From Herbiconiux sp. (GTDB lineage Bacteria; Actinomycetota; Actinomycetes; Actinomycetales; Microbacteriaceae), in contig NZ_SCVE01000008.1 of assembly GCF_004297105.1 (NCBI RefSeq), positions 1 to 64,000 on the forward strand: a stretch of DNA of 64,000 bases. The letters run 5' to 3'. Below are positions 18,639 to 25,602 of this stretch, piece by piece. How positions within the stretch are numbered: position 1 is the stretch's first letter; each line of letters starts with the position of its first letter. The translations under genes and the position numbers were made by a program. The notes under the pieces were generated by a model. It was given only the letters and a program-made list of their open reading frames with translations. It had not been told where the DNA came from and made no database searches.

Positions 18639-19861
18639 CGTGCAGCCTCCTGTTCGCGGGACGCCGTCTCCGAGCCGGAGGCCTGGGCACCGAAGTCGTC
18701 GTCCCGGGAACGACCGTACAGCCAGTCGAGGTAGCGGTAGTCGGTGAGATCGCGTTGGTGCAGCAGCTCGTTGCGCAGAACGCGGGCGACGCCGTCGACG
18801 TGCCAGATGTCGCCCCAGACGCGGGCCGTGCGCTGCACTCGCGCCGTGCGGGGCCGGCGCACCGCGGCGAGCGCCTCGAAGGTCGCGGGCCAGTCGCCCG
18901 GTGTGCGGGCCGCGAAGACGTCGAGCGCATCGGCGTCCTCGAAGGCCTGGCAGGCGCCTTGAGCGAGGTACTGCAGCATCGGGTGTGCGGCGTCACCGAT
19001 CAGACTCACGCGTCCCGCTCCCCAGTTCTCGGTGGGCTCGCGGTCGTACATCGGCCAGCGACGGTCGCGCCACAGGTGCCGCACGGCCTCCTGCACCTCG
19101 GCCGAGCACTCCGTGTACGCGGCATCCAATTCCTCGACACCGCCCCACTCCTCCTCGCCCCGCAGGAAGGCCGGAGACCGGAAGACGGCGACCATGTTGA
19201 GCATCTCGCCGCGGCGGATGGGGTACTGCACGAAGTGGCAGTGCGGGCCGAGCCAGGCAACCACATCGGCGCCGTGGCCGCCGGTCTCCGGCAGTGTGCC
19301 GCGGTAGGCGACGTAACCGGAGGCCACCGGCGCATCTCCCACGATCGAATCGCGCGTGAGCGATGCGAGACCGTCTGCAGCGAGCACGGCATCCGATCGG
19401 TGCTGGGCTCCACCCGCGAGCGTGACGACCGCCTCCGGACCGACGTCGTCGATGCGCTCCACATGGCTGTCGACCACCAGTTCGACCTGCTCCCGTTCCG
19501 CCGCCTCCAGCAGGATGGCGTGCAGGTCACTGCGGTGGATCACGACGTAGGGGGCGCCGTAACGCTCCACGAAGTCGTCGCCGAGGCTCTGCCGGGTGAG
19601 CACCTGACCGGTGATCGCGTCTTTCAGTACGAGGTTCTCCGGCCGGAAGCCCCGGGCAATCACCTCGTCGAGCAGCCCCCACTCGCGCAGGATCCGGGTG
19701 GCGTTCGGCCCGAGCTGGATGCCGGCGCCCACCTCGCCGAAGGCCGGGGCGTGTTCGAAGAGAGTGACATCGGCACCCAGACGGCGGAGTACCAGAGCGG
19801 AGGCGAGGCCGCCCATCCCCCCTCCGATGATCGTCACCCTCTGGTTTCGAAGCGTTGTCAT
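18635..19861 (-). CDS. FAD-dependent aromatic hydroxylase (salicylate hydroxylase-like)
   Basis: This 408-residue group A flavin monooxygenase has the FAD motif GGGMGG (13-18), a central DG motif (AADGLASLTR near 165) and the GDAAHPMLQYLAQGACQAFEDA-type flavin region split across residues 295-315. The family hydroxylates or oxidatively decarboxylates phenolic acids with NAD(P)H and O2; the closest pattern is salicylate or 3-hydroxybenzoate hydroxylase. ATG 19861 is chosen because GGAGG lies 9 bases upstream; a further upstream start would add 29 residues unlike the family. A candidate operator lies 93 bases upstream. Confidence 0.86.
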   Translation of the reverse strand: MTTLRNQRVTIIGGGMGGLASALVLRRLGADVTLFEHAPAFGEVGAGIQLGPNATRILREWGLLDEVIARGFRPENLVLKDAITGQVLTRQSLGDDFVERYGAPYVVIHRSDLHAILLEAAEREQVELVVDSHVERIDDVGPEAVVTLAGGAQHRSDAVLAADGLASLTRDSIVGDAPVASGYVAYRGTLPETGGHGADVVAWLGPHCHFVQYPIRRGEMLNMVAVFRSPAFLRGEEEWGGVEELDAAYTECSAEVQEAVRHLWRDRRWPMYDREPTENWGAGRVSLIGDAAHPMLQYLAQGACQAFEDADALDVFAARTPGDWPATFEALAAVRRPRTARVQRTARVWGDIWHVDGVARVLRNELLHQRDLTDYRYLDWLYGRSRDDDFGAQASGSETASREQEAAR

Positions 19862-19953
19862 GTACGGTGTCCTCCACTCGGCGGTGAGCATTCGGATGAG
19901 TACCGAATATGTCGATGCAATGCTCGCGCCAGGAGAATTTGCGCTCAAGGCTC

Positions 19954-19968
19954 TTCTGCTTTGAAGAA
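19954..19968. promoter_or_regulatory. Candidate IclR operator 3 (before flavin hydroxylase)
   Basis: TTCTG-CTTTG-AAGAA is a 9/10 match to the TTCTG-N5-CAGAA palindrome, 93 bases upstream of the hydroxylase start, nearly the same distance as copies 1 and 2 from their genes. Confidence 0.5.
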
Positions 19969-19990
19969 AAGACGAGCGGGGACTCCCGCG

Positions 19991-20875
19991 TCAGGTCGAA
20001 ATGCGACTGCGCACGAACGCCCCGAGACTCTCGATCGCCTCGCGCCCTTCTCTCAGCACGCCCGCGAAAGTCGGGAACACGTGCACCATTCCGGCCCAGC
20101 ATTCGAGGCGGACATCGACGTCGGCAGCGGCGAGCGCCCCGGCCAGACGCAGGGAGTCATCGAGCAGGATCTCTCTGGTGCCCACCTGCACGAGGGTGGG
20201 TGGGAAGTGGATGAGCGACGCACCGAGCACATCGGCATCGCGGAGCGGCCGGGCGCCGAGGTAGTCGGCGGCGCAGCGCGCGAGCCCCTCGGGTGTGAGC
20301 GACGGGTCGTCAGCCGCCTTGTCCGTCATCGACGATCCGGTCAGCGCGAGGTCGGCGAAAGGCGAGATGACGGCCAGAGCGCCAGGCAGAGCGGCCTCCG
20401 GCGAGGAGGCCCGGTCGGCGAGGAACTGCAGCGCGAGGCCGCCGCCGGCCGAGGCGCCCACGAGCGCGATCCGCCCGGCGTCCTCCCCCTGCATCACGAG
20501 CGCGTCGAACACGGCGGCCAGTTCGTCGCGGGCCGCGGGGAACGGGTGCTCCGGCGCGAGCGAGTAGTCGACCGACACCACGCGGCGCCGGCACGCACCG
20601 GCGATCCGCGCCGCCAGGGGACGGGACGCCTCCGCGGATCCGGCGATGAAGCCCCCGGCATGCACGAAGATCACGACTCCCGGCTCATCGTCCGGGCTGC
20701 TGATCTCCTGCACCGGAACGCCGCCGAGCATCATCTCTCTCGACCGGGCGGGCGCGGGGAGTGGCTGCGCGCCCGCGAGTCCCGAGAAGCGAGTGCGGAG
20801 CAGGCTCAACTCCCCGGCGAAATCGACAGGATCCGCTCGCAACATCTCGACGATGCGATCCGACTCCGTCACCAT
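19991..20875 (-). CDS. Alpha/beta hydrolase, HSL-type carboxylesterase
   Basis: This 294-residue esterase is related to the hormone-sensitive-lipase family. The oxyanion motif appears as HAGG near residue 72 instead of the usual HGGG. The nucleophile lies in GASAGG near 141, and the acid and histidine fit positions near 240 and 268 (MVHVFP). It lacks a signal peptide and is therefore cytoplasmic. It could hydrolyse the ester formed by the Baeyer-Villiger monooxygenase of the same cluster, a pairing known from hydroxyacetophenone degradation; this link is inferred. It is divergent from the MBL gene with one operator candidate between them. Confidence 0.85.
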   Translation of the reverse strand: MVTESDRIVEMLRADPVDFAGELSLLRTRFSGLAGAQPLPAPARSREMMLGGVPVQEISSPDDEPGVVIFVHAGGFIAGSAEASRPLAARIAGACRRRVVSVDYSLAPEHPFPAARDELAAVFDALVMQGEDAGRIALVGASAGGGLALQFLADRASSPEAALPGALAVISPFADLALTGSSMTDKAADDPSLTPEGLARCAADYLGARPLRDADVLGASLIHFPPTLVQVGTREILLDDSLRLAGALAAADVDVRLECWAGMVHVFPTFAGVLREGREAIESLGAFVRSRIST

Positions 20876-20932
20876 CCGCGCCTCCTCGCCACCCGCACAG
20901 CCTAGGCTGCGGCACCCGGCGATGATGAGACT

Positions 20933-20947
20933 TTCTCCCTGCCAGAA
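20933..20947. promoter_or_regulatory. Candidate IclR operator 4 (between esterase and MBL genes)
   Basis: TTCTC-CCTGC-CAGAA is a 9/10 match to TTCTG-N5-CAGAA, 58 bases upstream of the esterase start and 61 bases upstream of the divergent MBL gene, so one site could serve both. Confidence 0.5.
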
Positions 20948-21007
20948 GTCGCTGGCAGGTGCGACGCTCGCCGACCACGCTGGAACGAACCAGCGAAGGA
21001 GCCGACA

Positions 21008-21667
21008 GTGAAGATCACGCGATACGGGCACGCCACCCTCCTCGTCGAGCAGGACGACACGAGGATTCTCATCGACCCGGGCAGCTTCACTCGTCCGGAG
21101 GCCTTCGAACTGACCGGTCTGGCGGCGGTGTTCACGACGCACGAGCATCCCGATCACTTCCAGCCCGAACGCCTCTCCGGTGTCGTCGAGGCGAACCCCG
21201 AGGCCCTCCTGTACGGCGCGCCCTCGGTGGTGCCGGCTGCGGCCGACGCCGGCCTGGAGATCGCCGAGCTCCGCGAAGGTGCGCCGGTGACCATCGGGCC
21301 GTTCGGTGTGGAGCCGGTCGGAACGCTGCATCAGCTGGTGCACCCGCGCATGCCGCGGATCGAGAACGTCGGGCTGGTGATCTCCGCGGGCGGTGGCCCC
21401 CGACTCTTCCACCCGGGAGACAGCTACGAGTCGGTGCCGGCCGACATCGACATCCTGGCCGTGCCTCTGTCGTCGCCCTGGGGGCGGCTCGGAGAGACGG
21501 TCGACTTCGTGACGGCCGTGGCGCCGTCCACGATCTTCCCCATCCACGATGCCCTGCTGAGTCCCGCGGGTCGTGGGCTCTTCTGGTCCTGGGTTCCCCT
21601 GCTGGTCGGCGACCACGTCACCGCGATCGACCCGGAGCCCCTGGAGTCGTTCGAGTTCAGCGGCTGA
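21008..21667 (+). CDS. MBL-fold metallo-hydrolase
   Basis: This 219-residue metallo-beta-lactamase-fold protein carries the metal motif HEHPDH (residues 43-48), an HPGDSY aspartate/histidine near 137 and a C-terminal PIHDALLS histidine. It opens MKITRYGHATLLVE, typical of the UlaG-like/YtnP group that hydrolyses lactones or phosphodiesters. The start is GTG 21008 with GAAGGAG nearby. It is the only plus-strand gene in the catabolic cluster. A lactonase or esterase role would fit but is not shown. Confidence 0.83.
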   Translation: MKITRYGHATLLVEQDDTRILIDPGSFTRPEAFELTGLAAVFTTHEHPDHFQPERLSGVVEANPEALLYGAPSVVPAAADAGLEIAELREGAPVTIGPFGVEPVGTLHQLVHPRMPRIENVGLVISAGGGPRLFHPGDSYESVPADIDILAVPLSSPWGRLGETVDFVTAVAPSTIFPIHDALLSPAGRGLFWSWVPLLVGDHVTAIDPEPLESFEFSG

Positions 21668-21688
21668 TCGGCCCGGCGCGGTCCGTGC

Positions 21689-23401
21689 TCAGTTCGACTG
21701 TGTGAACACCCGCGAGAACTCATCGGCGTCCTGGGGCGAGTTCATCACCTCGATGAGGGCGGGTTCGTCGCGGGCGAAGGCCGTCTCGAGCGCGTGACGC
21801 AGGGCATCCGGAGTCGAGGCACGGTAGCTCGTGAGGCCGAGGCTCGCCGCGAAGGCCGCGTGGTCGATGGTGGGCTCGGTGAACAGCCAGCCGAACTCCT
21901 TCTCCGCGTCGGCCAGCGGACTGCGCGCCACACGGGCAAGAGCTCCGATGTCGCGCCAGCCACCGTTGTTCAGGATGACGAAGATCACCGGTGCGCCCAA
22001 CTGCGCGGCCGCGAAGATGGCGGTCGACGAGAACATGAAGCCTCCATCACCCAGCGCGGCGACCACGCGCACGTCGGGCCGGGCGAGTTGGATGCCGATG
22101 GAGGCCGGGCCGCCCCAACCCTGAGCACTGGCCTTGCTCGAGATGCCGAAGAAGGTGTCGGTGTCGGCGATCGGCAGCAGGTCTTCGAAGAACGGCTCTC
22201 CCGACGCACAGTGGTTCACCACGATCGTGCCTTCGGGCATCGCGCGGGCGATCTCCGTGACGATACGGCCGATCGCGATCGGCGACTCGTCGAACCGGAT
22301 GGCACGGATCTCCTCGTTTCGCGCGTCGCGCGCAGCATGCCTCGCCCGCGCGTCGTCGAGACCGGCGCTCCGACGAGCATCCGGTACCGGGTCGTCGACG
22401 AGGGCGGACGTGATCGCAGCGAGTGTCGGCTCGGGAAGCCCCAGCACGGCCACTTCGGGGCGGAGTTGGCGAGTGAGCAGCAGTGGATCGGCACTCAGCA
22501 CCACGACGGTCGCGTCGCCGAAGTCGACGGGCGCGGTGAGGCCCGATTCGGTGAGTTCGACGCCGAGCAGGAGCACCAGGTCGCTCTCGGAGATCAGTGC
22601 GCGATTCATGCCGAGTTTGCCCACGAACTGCGGATGAGTCGTGGGAAAGCCGAGATCGGAGATCTTGTCCTCGGTCGTCACCGGTGCACCGAGCGTCTCG
22701 GCCAGGGCGACGGCCGCATCCACCGCTCCATACCGGGCCACCTCGCTGCCGACGACCAGAAGTAGCCGCTCGCTGGTGCGCAGGGCATCGGCCACGCGCG
22801 CCACGGCCTCGTCGGAGGCGCCGTAGCCCACGCGGAGGTCGGTCGGGGAGACATCCGCTGTCGTGTCGTGAGCCTGCTCGAGCCAGACGTCCATGGGGAA
22901 GGCGAGGTGCACGGGGCCGTAGGGCGGCGTGTTGGCGATCTGGAAGGCACGTTCGACGAATTCGGGGATGCGCTCGGCGCTCGGGATCTCGGCGCTCCAC
23001 TTGGTGAACTGGCCGCTCATCTCGGTCACGGCGCGGGGCACCGCGGCATACTGGTCGCGGCCCTCGAGTCTGCGGCTCGACGTGGTGGTCGTGAACACCA
23101 AGGGCACACTCTCGGCCCAGGCGGTGGTGAGTGCCATCATGCCGAGGGCGGTGCCCGAGGCGTGGTAGACGTTCACGAAGGCCGCCGACCTCTTGGCACG
23201 GGCATAGCCGACGGCCATGAGGCCCAGATTGGTCTCATTCAACGCCGAGATGTAGCGCACGTCGGCGCGGTGGCGATAGAACGCCTCGGCCAGCGGGAAC
23301 AGTCCGAGACCCACGATGTTGAAGGCGTCTTCGACGCCCAGGCGCACGAGGGTGCGCACGAGAAGCTCCGCACCGTCGACCGACTCCGTTGTACGACCCA
23401 T
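21689..23401 (-). CDS. Thiamine diphosphate enzyme, benzoylformate decarboxylase-like
   Basis: This 570-residue enzyme of the acetolactate synthase/benzoylformate decarboxylase family has three domains. The activating glutamate is in the ISALNETNLG segment near residue 55, and the ThDP-Mg motif GDGGFMFSSTAIF...NNGG lies near 435-465. Such enzymes decarboxylate 2-oxo acids or form C-C bonds. The start ATG 23401 is preferred because an upstream alternative would add a non-conserved basic stretch. The gene is the first after the IclR regulator and carries a palindrome 68 bases upstream. A role in decarboxylating an aryl 2-oxo acid is inference from the pathway context. Confidence 0.85.
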   Translation of the reverse strand: MGRTTESVDGAELLVRTLVRLGVEDAFNIVGLGLFPLAEAFYRHRADVRYISALNETNLGLMAVGYARAKRSAAFVNVYHASGTALGMMALTTAWAESVPLVFTTTTSSRRLEGRDQYAAVPRAVTEMSGQFTKWSAEIPSAERIPEFVERAFQIANTPPYGPVHLAFPMDVWLEQAHDTTADVSPTDLRVGYGASDEAVARVADALRTSERLLLVVGSEVARYGAVDAAVALAETLGAPVTTEDKISDLGFPTTHPQFVGKLGMNRALISESDLVLLLGVELTESGLTAPVDFGDATVVVLSADPLLLTRQLRPEVAVLGLPEPTLAAITSALVDDPVPDARRSAGLDDARARHAARDARNEEIRAIRFDESPIAIGRIVTEIARAMPEGTIVVNHCASGEPFFEDLLPIADTDTFFGISSKASAQGWGGPASIGIQLARPDVRVVAALGDGGFMFSSTAIFAAAQLGAPVIFVILNNGGWRDIGALARVARSPLADAEKEFGWLFTEPTIDHAAFAASLGLTSYRASTPDALRHALETAFARDEPALIEVMNSPQDADEFSRVFTQSN

Positions 23402-23468
23402 TGCAGCAGCTCGCTTCCTCGAGGTTCGCGGCAACGCTAGTGCGGGCGGCGCCACCGTCTCGAGCGCA

Positions 23469-23483
23469 TTCTGCTCAACAGAA
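23469..23483. promoter_or_regulatory. Candidate IclR operator 5 (before ThDP enzyme)
   Basis: TTCTG-CTCAA-CAGAA is a palindrome with perfect arms in the 108-base gap between the IclR gene stop and the decarboxylase start. Its reverse complement TTCTGTTGAGCAGAA matches copy 1 at 13 of 15 positions. Confidence 0.6.
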
Positions 23484-23509
23484 CACCACGCAACGCTGGC
23501 GCACCCGTC

Positions 23510-24325
23510 TCACGGCCGTTCCGCCACCCCCGGCCGGTCGAGCGTGGTGCCTTTGAGAGCGTCGGTCATGTCGTCGCGAGCGGCGAACATCAGCTCGAGG
23601 CGATCGGGGGCGAGGAGCCGGTCGAGCCGCCCGACGGGGGTGGCCACCGAGAACGAGGCGATCGGCGAGCCGGCCGGGGTGAGCACGGGAATGCCGATGG
23701 CTCCGACTCCCGTCTCGGTCTCTTCGCGATTGATCGCGTAGCCGCGGCGACGGATGGCCGCCATGTCGGCCACCAGCAGCGCGAAGTCGGCGTCGTTGAG
23801 TGCGTCGCCCCCGAGCTCGGCGCTCTTGCCGCGGTACAGTCGCTCGAGCTGAGAGAGCGGCTCGAAGGCGAGCAGAACCTTGCCACCGGAGGCCGAGCGG
23901 GCGGGCAGCACCGAGCCGGTGCGGTCGCCGACACGGAGCAGGGTGCTCGACTCGATCGAGGTGAGGAACCGGGCGCTGACGCCCACCCGGACGATCAGGT
24001 TGACGGTCTCGGCGATGCGCGAGCTCAGGATCTCGAGGGTCGGCTCGACCGCCACGCGCAGCGTCCTGGTCCACGACGATCCGATCGCGCTCGCGCCGAG
24101 CGCCGGACCGGCGGAGTAGTGCCGCGAGTCGTCGCGGATCGCGAAACCGCGGTAGACCAGCATCGCCATCAGCCGGTGCGCCGTGGACGGAGCCACTCCG
24201 AGCGCGGTGGCGACATCCGTGATGCGCACCTCACCCTCATCGCGCATCATCTGCAGGATGCGCAGCGCATTGTCGACCGACTCGATCGGGTAAGGCGGCT
24301 TCTGCTGGATCGGATTTTTCTTCAC
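23510..24325 (-). CDS. IclR family transcriptional regulator
   Basis: The 271-residue protein has an N-terminal winged helix-turn-helix (about residues 15-75; VATALGVAPSTAHRLMAMLV is the recognition region). The IclR effector-binding domain follows (about 90-255) with the conserved ASGGKVLLAF and GIGAIGIPV-type segments. The start is GTG 24325. It lies at the end of the cluster on the same strand as most of its genes and is the natural candidate to bind the five TTCTG-N5-CAGAA palindromes. Whether it represses or activates cannot be told. Confidence 0.9.
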   Translation of the reverse strand: MKKNPIQQKPPYPIESVDNALRILQMMRDEGEVRITDVATALGVAPSTAHRLMAMLVYRGFAIRDDSRHYSAGPALGASAIGSSWTRTLRVAVEPTLEILSSRIAETVNLIVRVGVSARFLTSIESSTLLRVGDRTGSVLPARSASGGKVLLAFEPLSQLERLYRGKSAELGGDALNDADFALLVADMAAIRRRGYAINREETETGVGAIGIPVLTPAGSPIASFSVATPVGRLDRLLAPDRLELMFAARDDMTDALKGTTLDRPGVAERP

Positions 24326-24436
24326 AGTGGAAGACTATTGATCAGGAGCGGGCGGGGCAATGCGCTGAACCCGAACTGATCGACGAACCGCCGCTCCGGC
24401 CGGTGCGCGGCGGGCGAGATCACCAGCGCGCGTGGC

Positions 24437-24805
24437 TCAGGCGCGGTCGTGGAGGGTGATCTGATAGCCGTCGGGGTCGGCGAAGGTGAACGTGCGGCCG
24501 AAGGGTCCGTCGATCGGCGCCGAGACGATCGTCTTGCCGTCGGCGACGAGCGCGTCATGGATGGCCTGCACGTCCGTGGCGTGCAACCAGATGGCCGCCC
24601 CGATTCCGGGCTGCGGGGTGCCCGCGATGTCGGTTCCGAGGATGACATCCCGGAGCGCGAACGCGATCGGGGTCGTCTCGAAGACGACGGCGTGAGGCGG
24701 CCCGGACTGCGAACGCACGAGGCCGAGGTAGTGCTCGTAGAACGCCTGCGATGCGGCGAGGTCGGTGGCTTGGAGGTTGATGAAATCGGGGCCGGTGACA
24801 GCCAT
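24437..24805 (-). CDS. VOC family protein (glyoxalase/bleomycin-resistance fold)
   Basis: This 122-residue protein of the vicinal oxygen chelate superfamily has two beta-alpha-beta repeats. It shows the DFINLQATDLAASQAFYEHY opening typical of these proteins and a closing FADPDGYQITLHD strand carrying a possible metal-binding histidine or acid. Members detoxify methylglyoxal, bind antibiotics or open aromatic rings; which applies here is unknown. It is transcribed divergently from a MarR regulator across a 60-base gap with two palindromic sites, so it is the likely target of that regulator. Confidence 0.85.
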   Translation of the reverse strand: MAVTGPDFINLQATDLAASQAFYEHYLGLVRSQSGPPHAVVFETTPIAFALRDVILGTDIAGTPQPGIGAAIWLHATDVQAIHDALVADGKTIVSAPIDGPFGRTFTFADPDGYQITLHDRA

Positions 24806-24822
24806 GTGATGCTCCGTTCGTA

Positions 24823-24838
24823 TGTCAGCTTGTTGACA
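24823..24838. promoter_or_regulatory. MarR operator copy A
   Basis: TGTCA-GCTTGT-TGACA, a palindrome with perfect 5-base arms. Copy B at 24851-24866 has the same arms and spacer length. The centres are 28 bp apart in the VOC/MarR divergent gap. Confidence 0.7.
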
Positions 24839-24850
24839 CGCACCAATCTA

Positions 24851-24866
24851 TGTCAAACTACTGACA
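24851..24866. promoter_or_regulatory. MarR operator copy B
   Basis: TGTCA-AACTAC-TGACA; its last base is the A of the marR-type start codon, so binding would block translation-start-proximal transcription and give autoregulation. Confidence 0.7.
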
Positions 24867-25330
24867 TGAGTCAAGCGGCTGAGGGTGTCGACCTGGAGAC
24901 GTCTCTGGGGTACCGGTTGAAGGAGGCCGCCAGCGCGCTCCGCGGCGCCATGGAGGCCGCTCTCCGCCCCCTCGGGATGACGGTGACCCACTATTCGTGC
25001 CTCGAGCTCCTGTCGCAGCGACCTGGCCTGTCGAACTCGGACCTGGCACGCGGCACGTTCGTCACACGGCAATCGATGAACGTTCTCCTGCAGTCGCTGG
25101 AACGGGACGGATATGTGAGCCGCCCCGCTCGCGCGCCCGTCGGCAAGGCCCTGCCGACCAGTCTCACCGCCGCTGGGCGAGAGAGTCTCGCCCAGGCGAC
25201 GGTTGCCGTCAGGGCCGTCGAGAAGAAGATGCTCTCAGGGCTGTCCGACCAGGACCAGGCGACGACCCGACGCATCCTGTCGACCATCATCAGCTCTCTG
25301 AACGAGCCCGAGGCCGACCCGGGCGCGTGA
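24866..25330 (+). CDS. MarR family transcriptional regulator
   Basis: This 154-residue MarR protein has dimerisation helices at both ends and a central winged helix (about residues 50-110; SNSDLARGTFVTRQSMNVLL is the recognition part). ATG 24866 is the first plausible start; the frame is open further upstream but would run through the operators and the divergent VOC gene. MarR proteins commonly repress a divergent neighbour and themselves through paired palindromes, and the two TGTCA-N6-TGACA sites fit this. The ligand is unknown. Confidence 0.88.
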   Translation: MSQAAEGVDLETSLGYRLKEAASALRGAMEAALRPLGMTVTHYSCLELLSQRPGLSNSDLARGTFVTRQSMNVLLQSLERDGYVSRPARAPVGKALPTSLTAAGRESLAQATVAVRAVEKKMLSGLSDQDQATTRRILSTIISSLNEPEADPGA

Positions 25331-25519
25331 ATCACAGCGGCGGGCTCACCCGCCGGCCAGGTTCAGATGCATGCTGATGCACGTCCCGCAAACGTCCTTG
25401 TTCGAACGTGCGCGGCATCGCACGTGTGCGGCATCGCACGCGAATCGGAGTGAGGTCCGATTCGGCTCGCTGTCTCGGCTCGGGCGGGCAAGAATTGCTG
25501 CCCAGCAAGGATTTTTCTG

Positions 25520-25568
25520 GGGGGCGGATCGGGTCGCCGCGCTGGGCGTGATGACCCGATCCGCCCCC
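25520..25568. terminator. 16-bp perfect stem between convergent genes
   Basis: GGGGGCGGATCGGGTC at 25520-25535 pairs perfectly with 25553-25568 around a 17-base loop. On the plus strand it follows the marR-type gene. There is no T-tract downstream on the plus strand; on the minus strand the transcript leaving the stem meets AAAAATCC, so a canonical U-tract is lacking. Termination is inferred from position and strength. Confidence 0.55.
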
Positions 25569-25593
25569 GAGCGCCGCGGGATGCGCGGCGCTC
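25569..25593. terminator. Second hairpin before the glycosidase stop
   Basis: GAGCGCCGC (25569-25577) pairs with GCGGCGCTC (25585-25593) around a 7-base loop, directly adjacent to the preceding stem and 10 bases from the glycosidase stop codon. Confidence 0.5.
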
Positions 25594-25602
25594 CTGAGTG
25601 GC

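Larger units (their letters stand above)
25331..25602. other. Hairpin-rich convergent intergenic region
   Basis: These 272 bases hold no gene that I can support. They contain the 13-base direct repeat GCGGCATCGCACG at 25412-25424 and 25428-25440, an inverted repeat GAATCGGA/TCCGATTC at 25442-25463, and two strong hairpins listed separately. The region separates the MarR gene from the convergent glycosidase gene. Confidence 0.7.
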
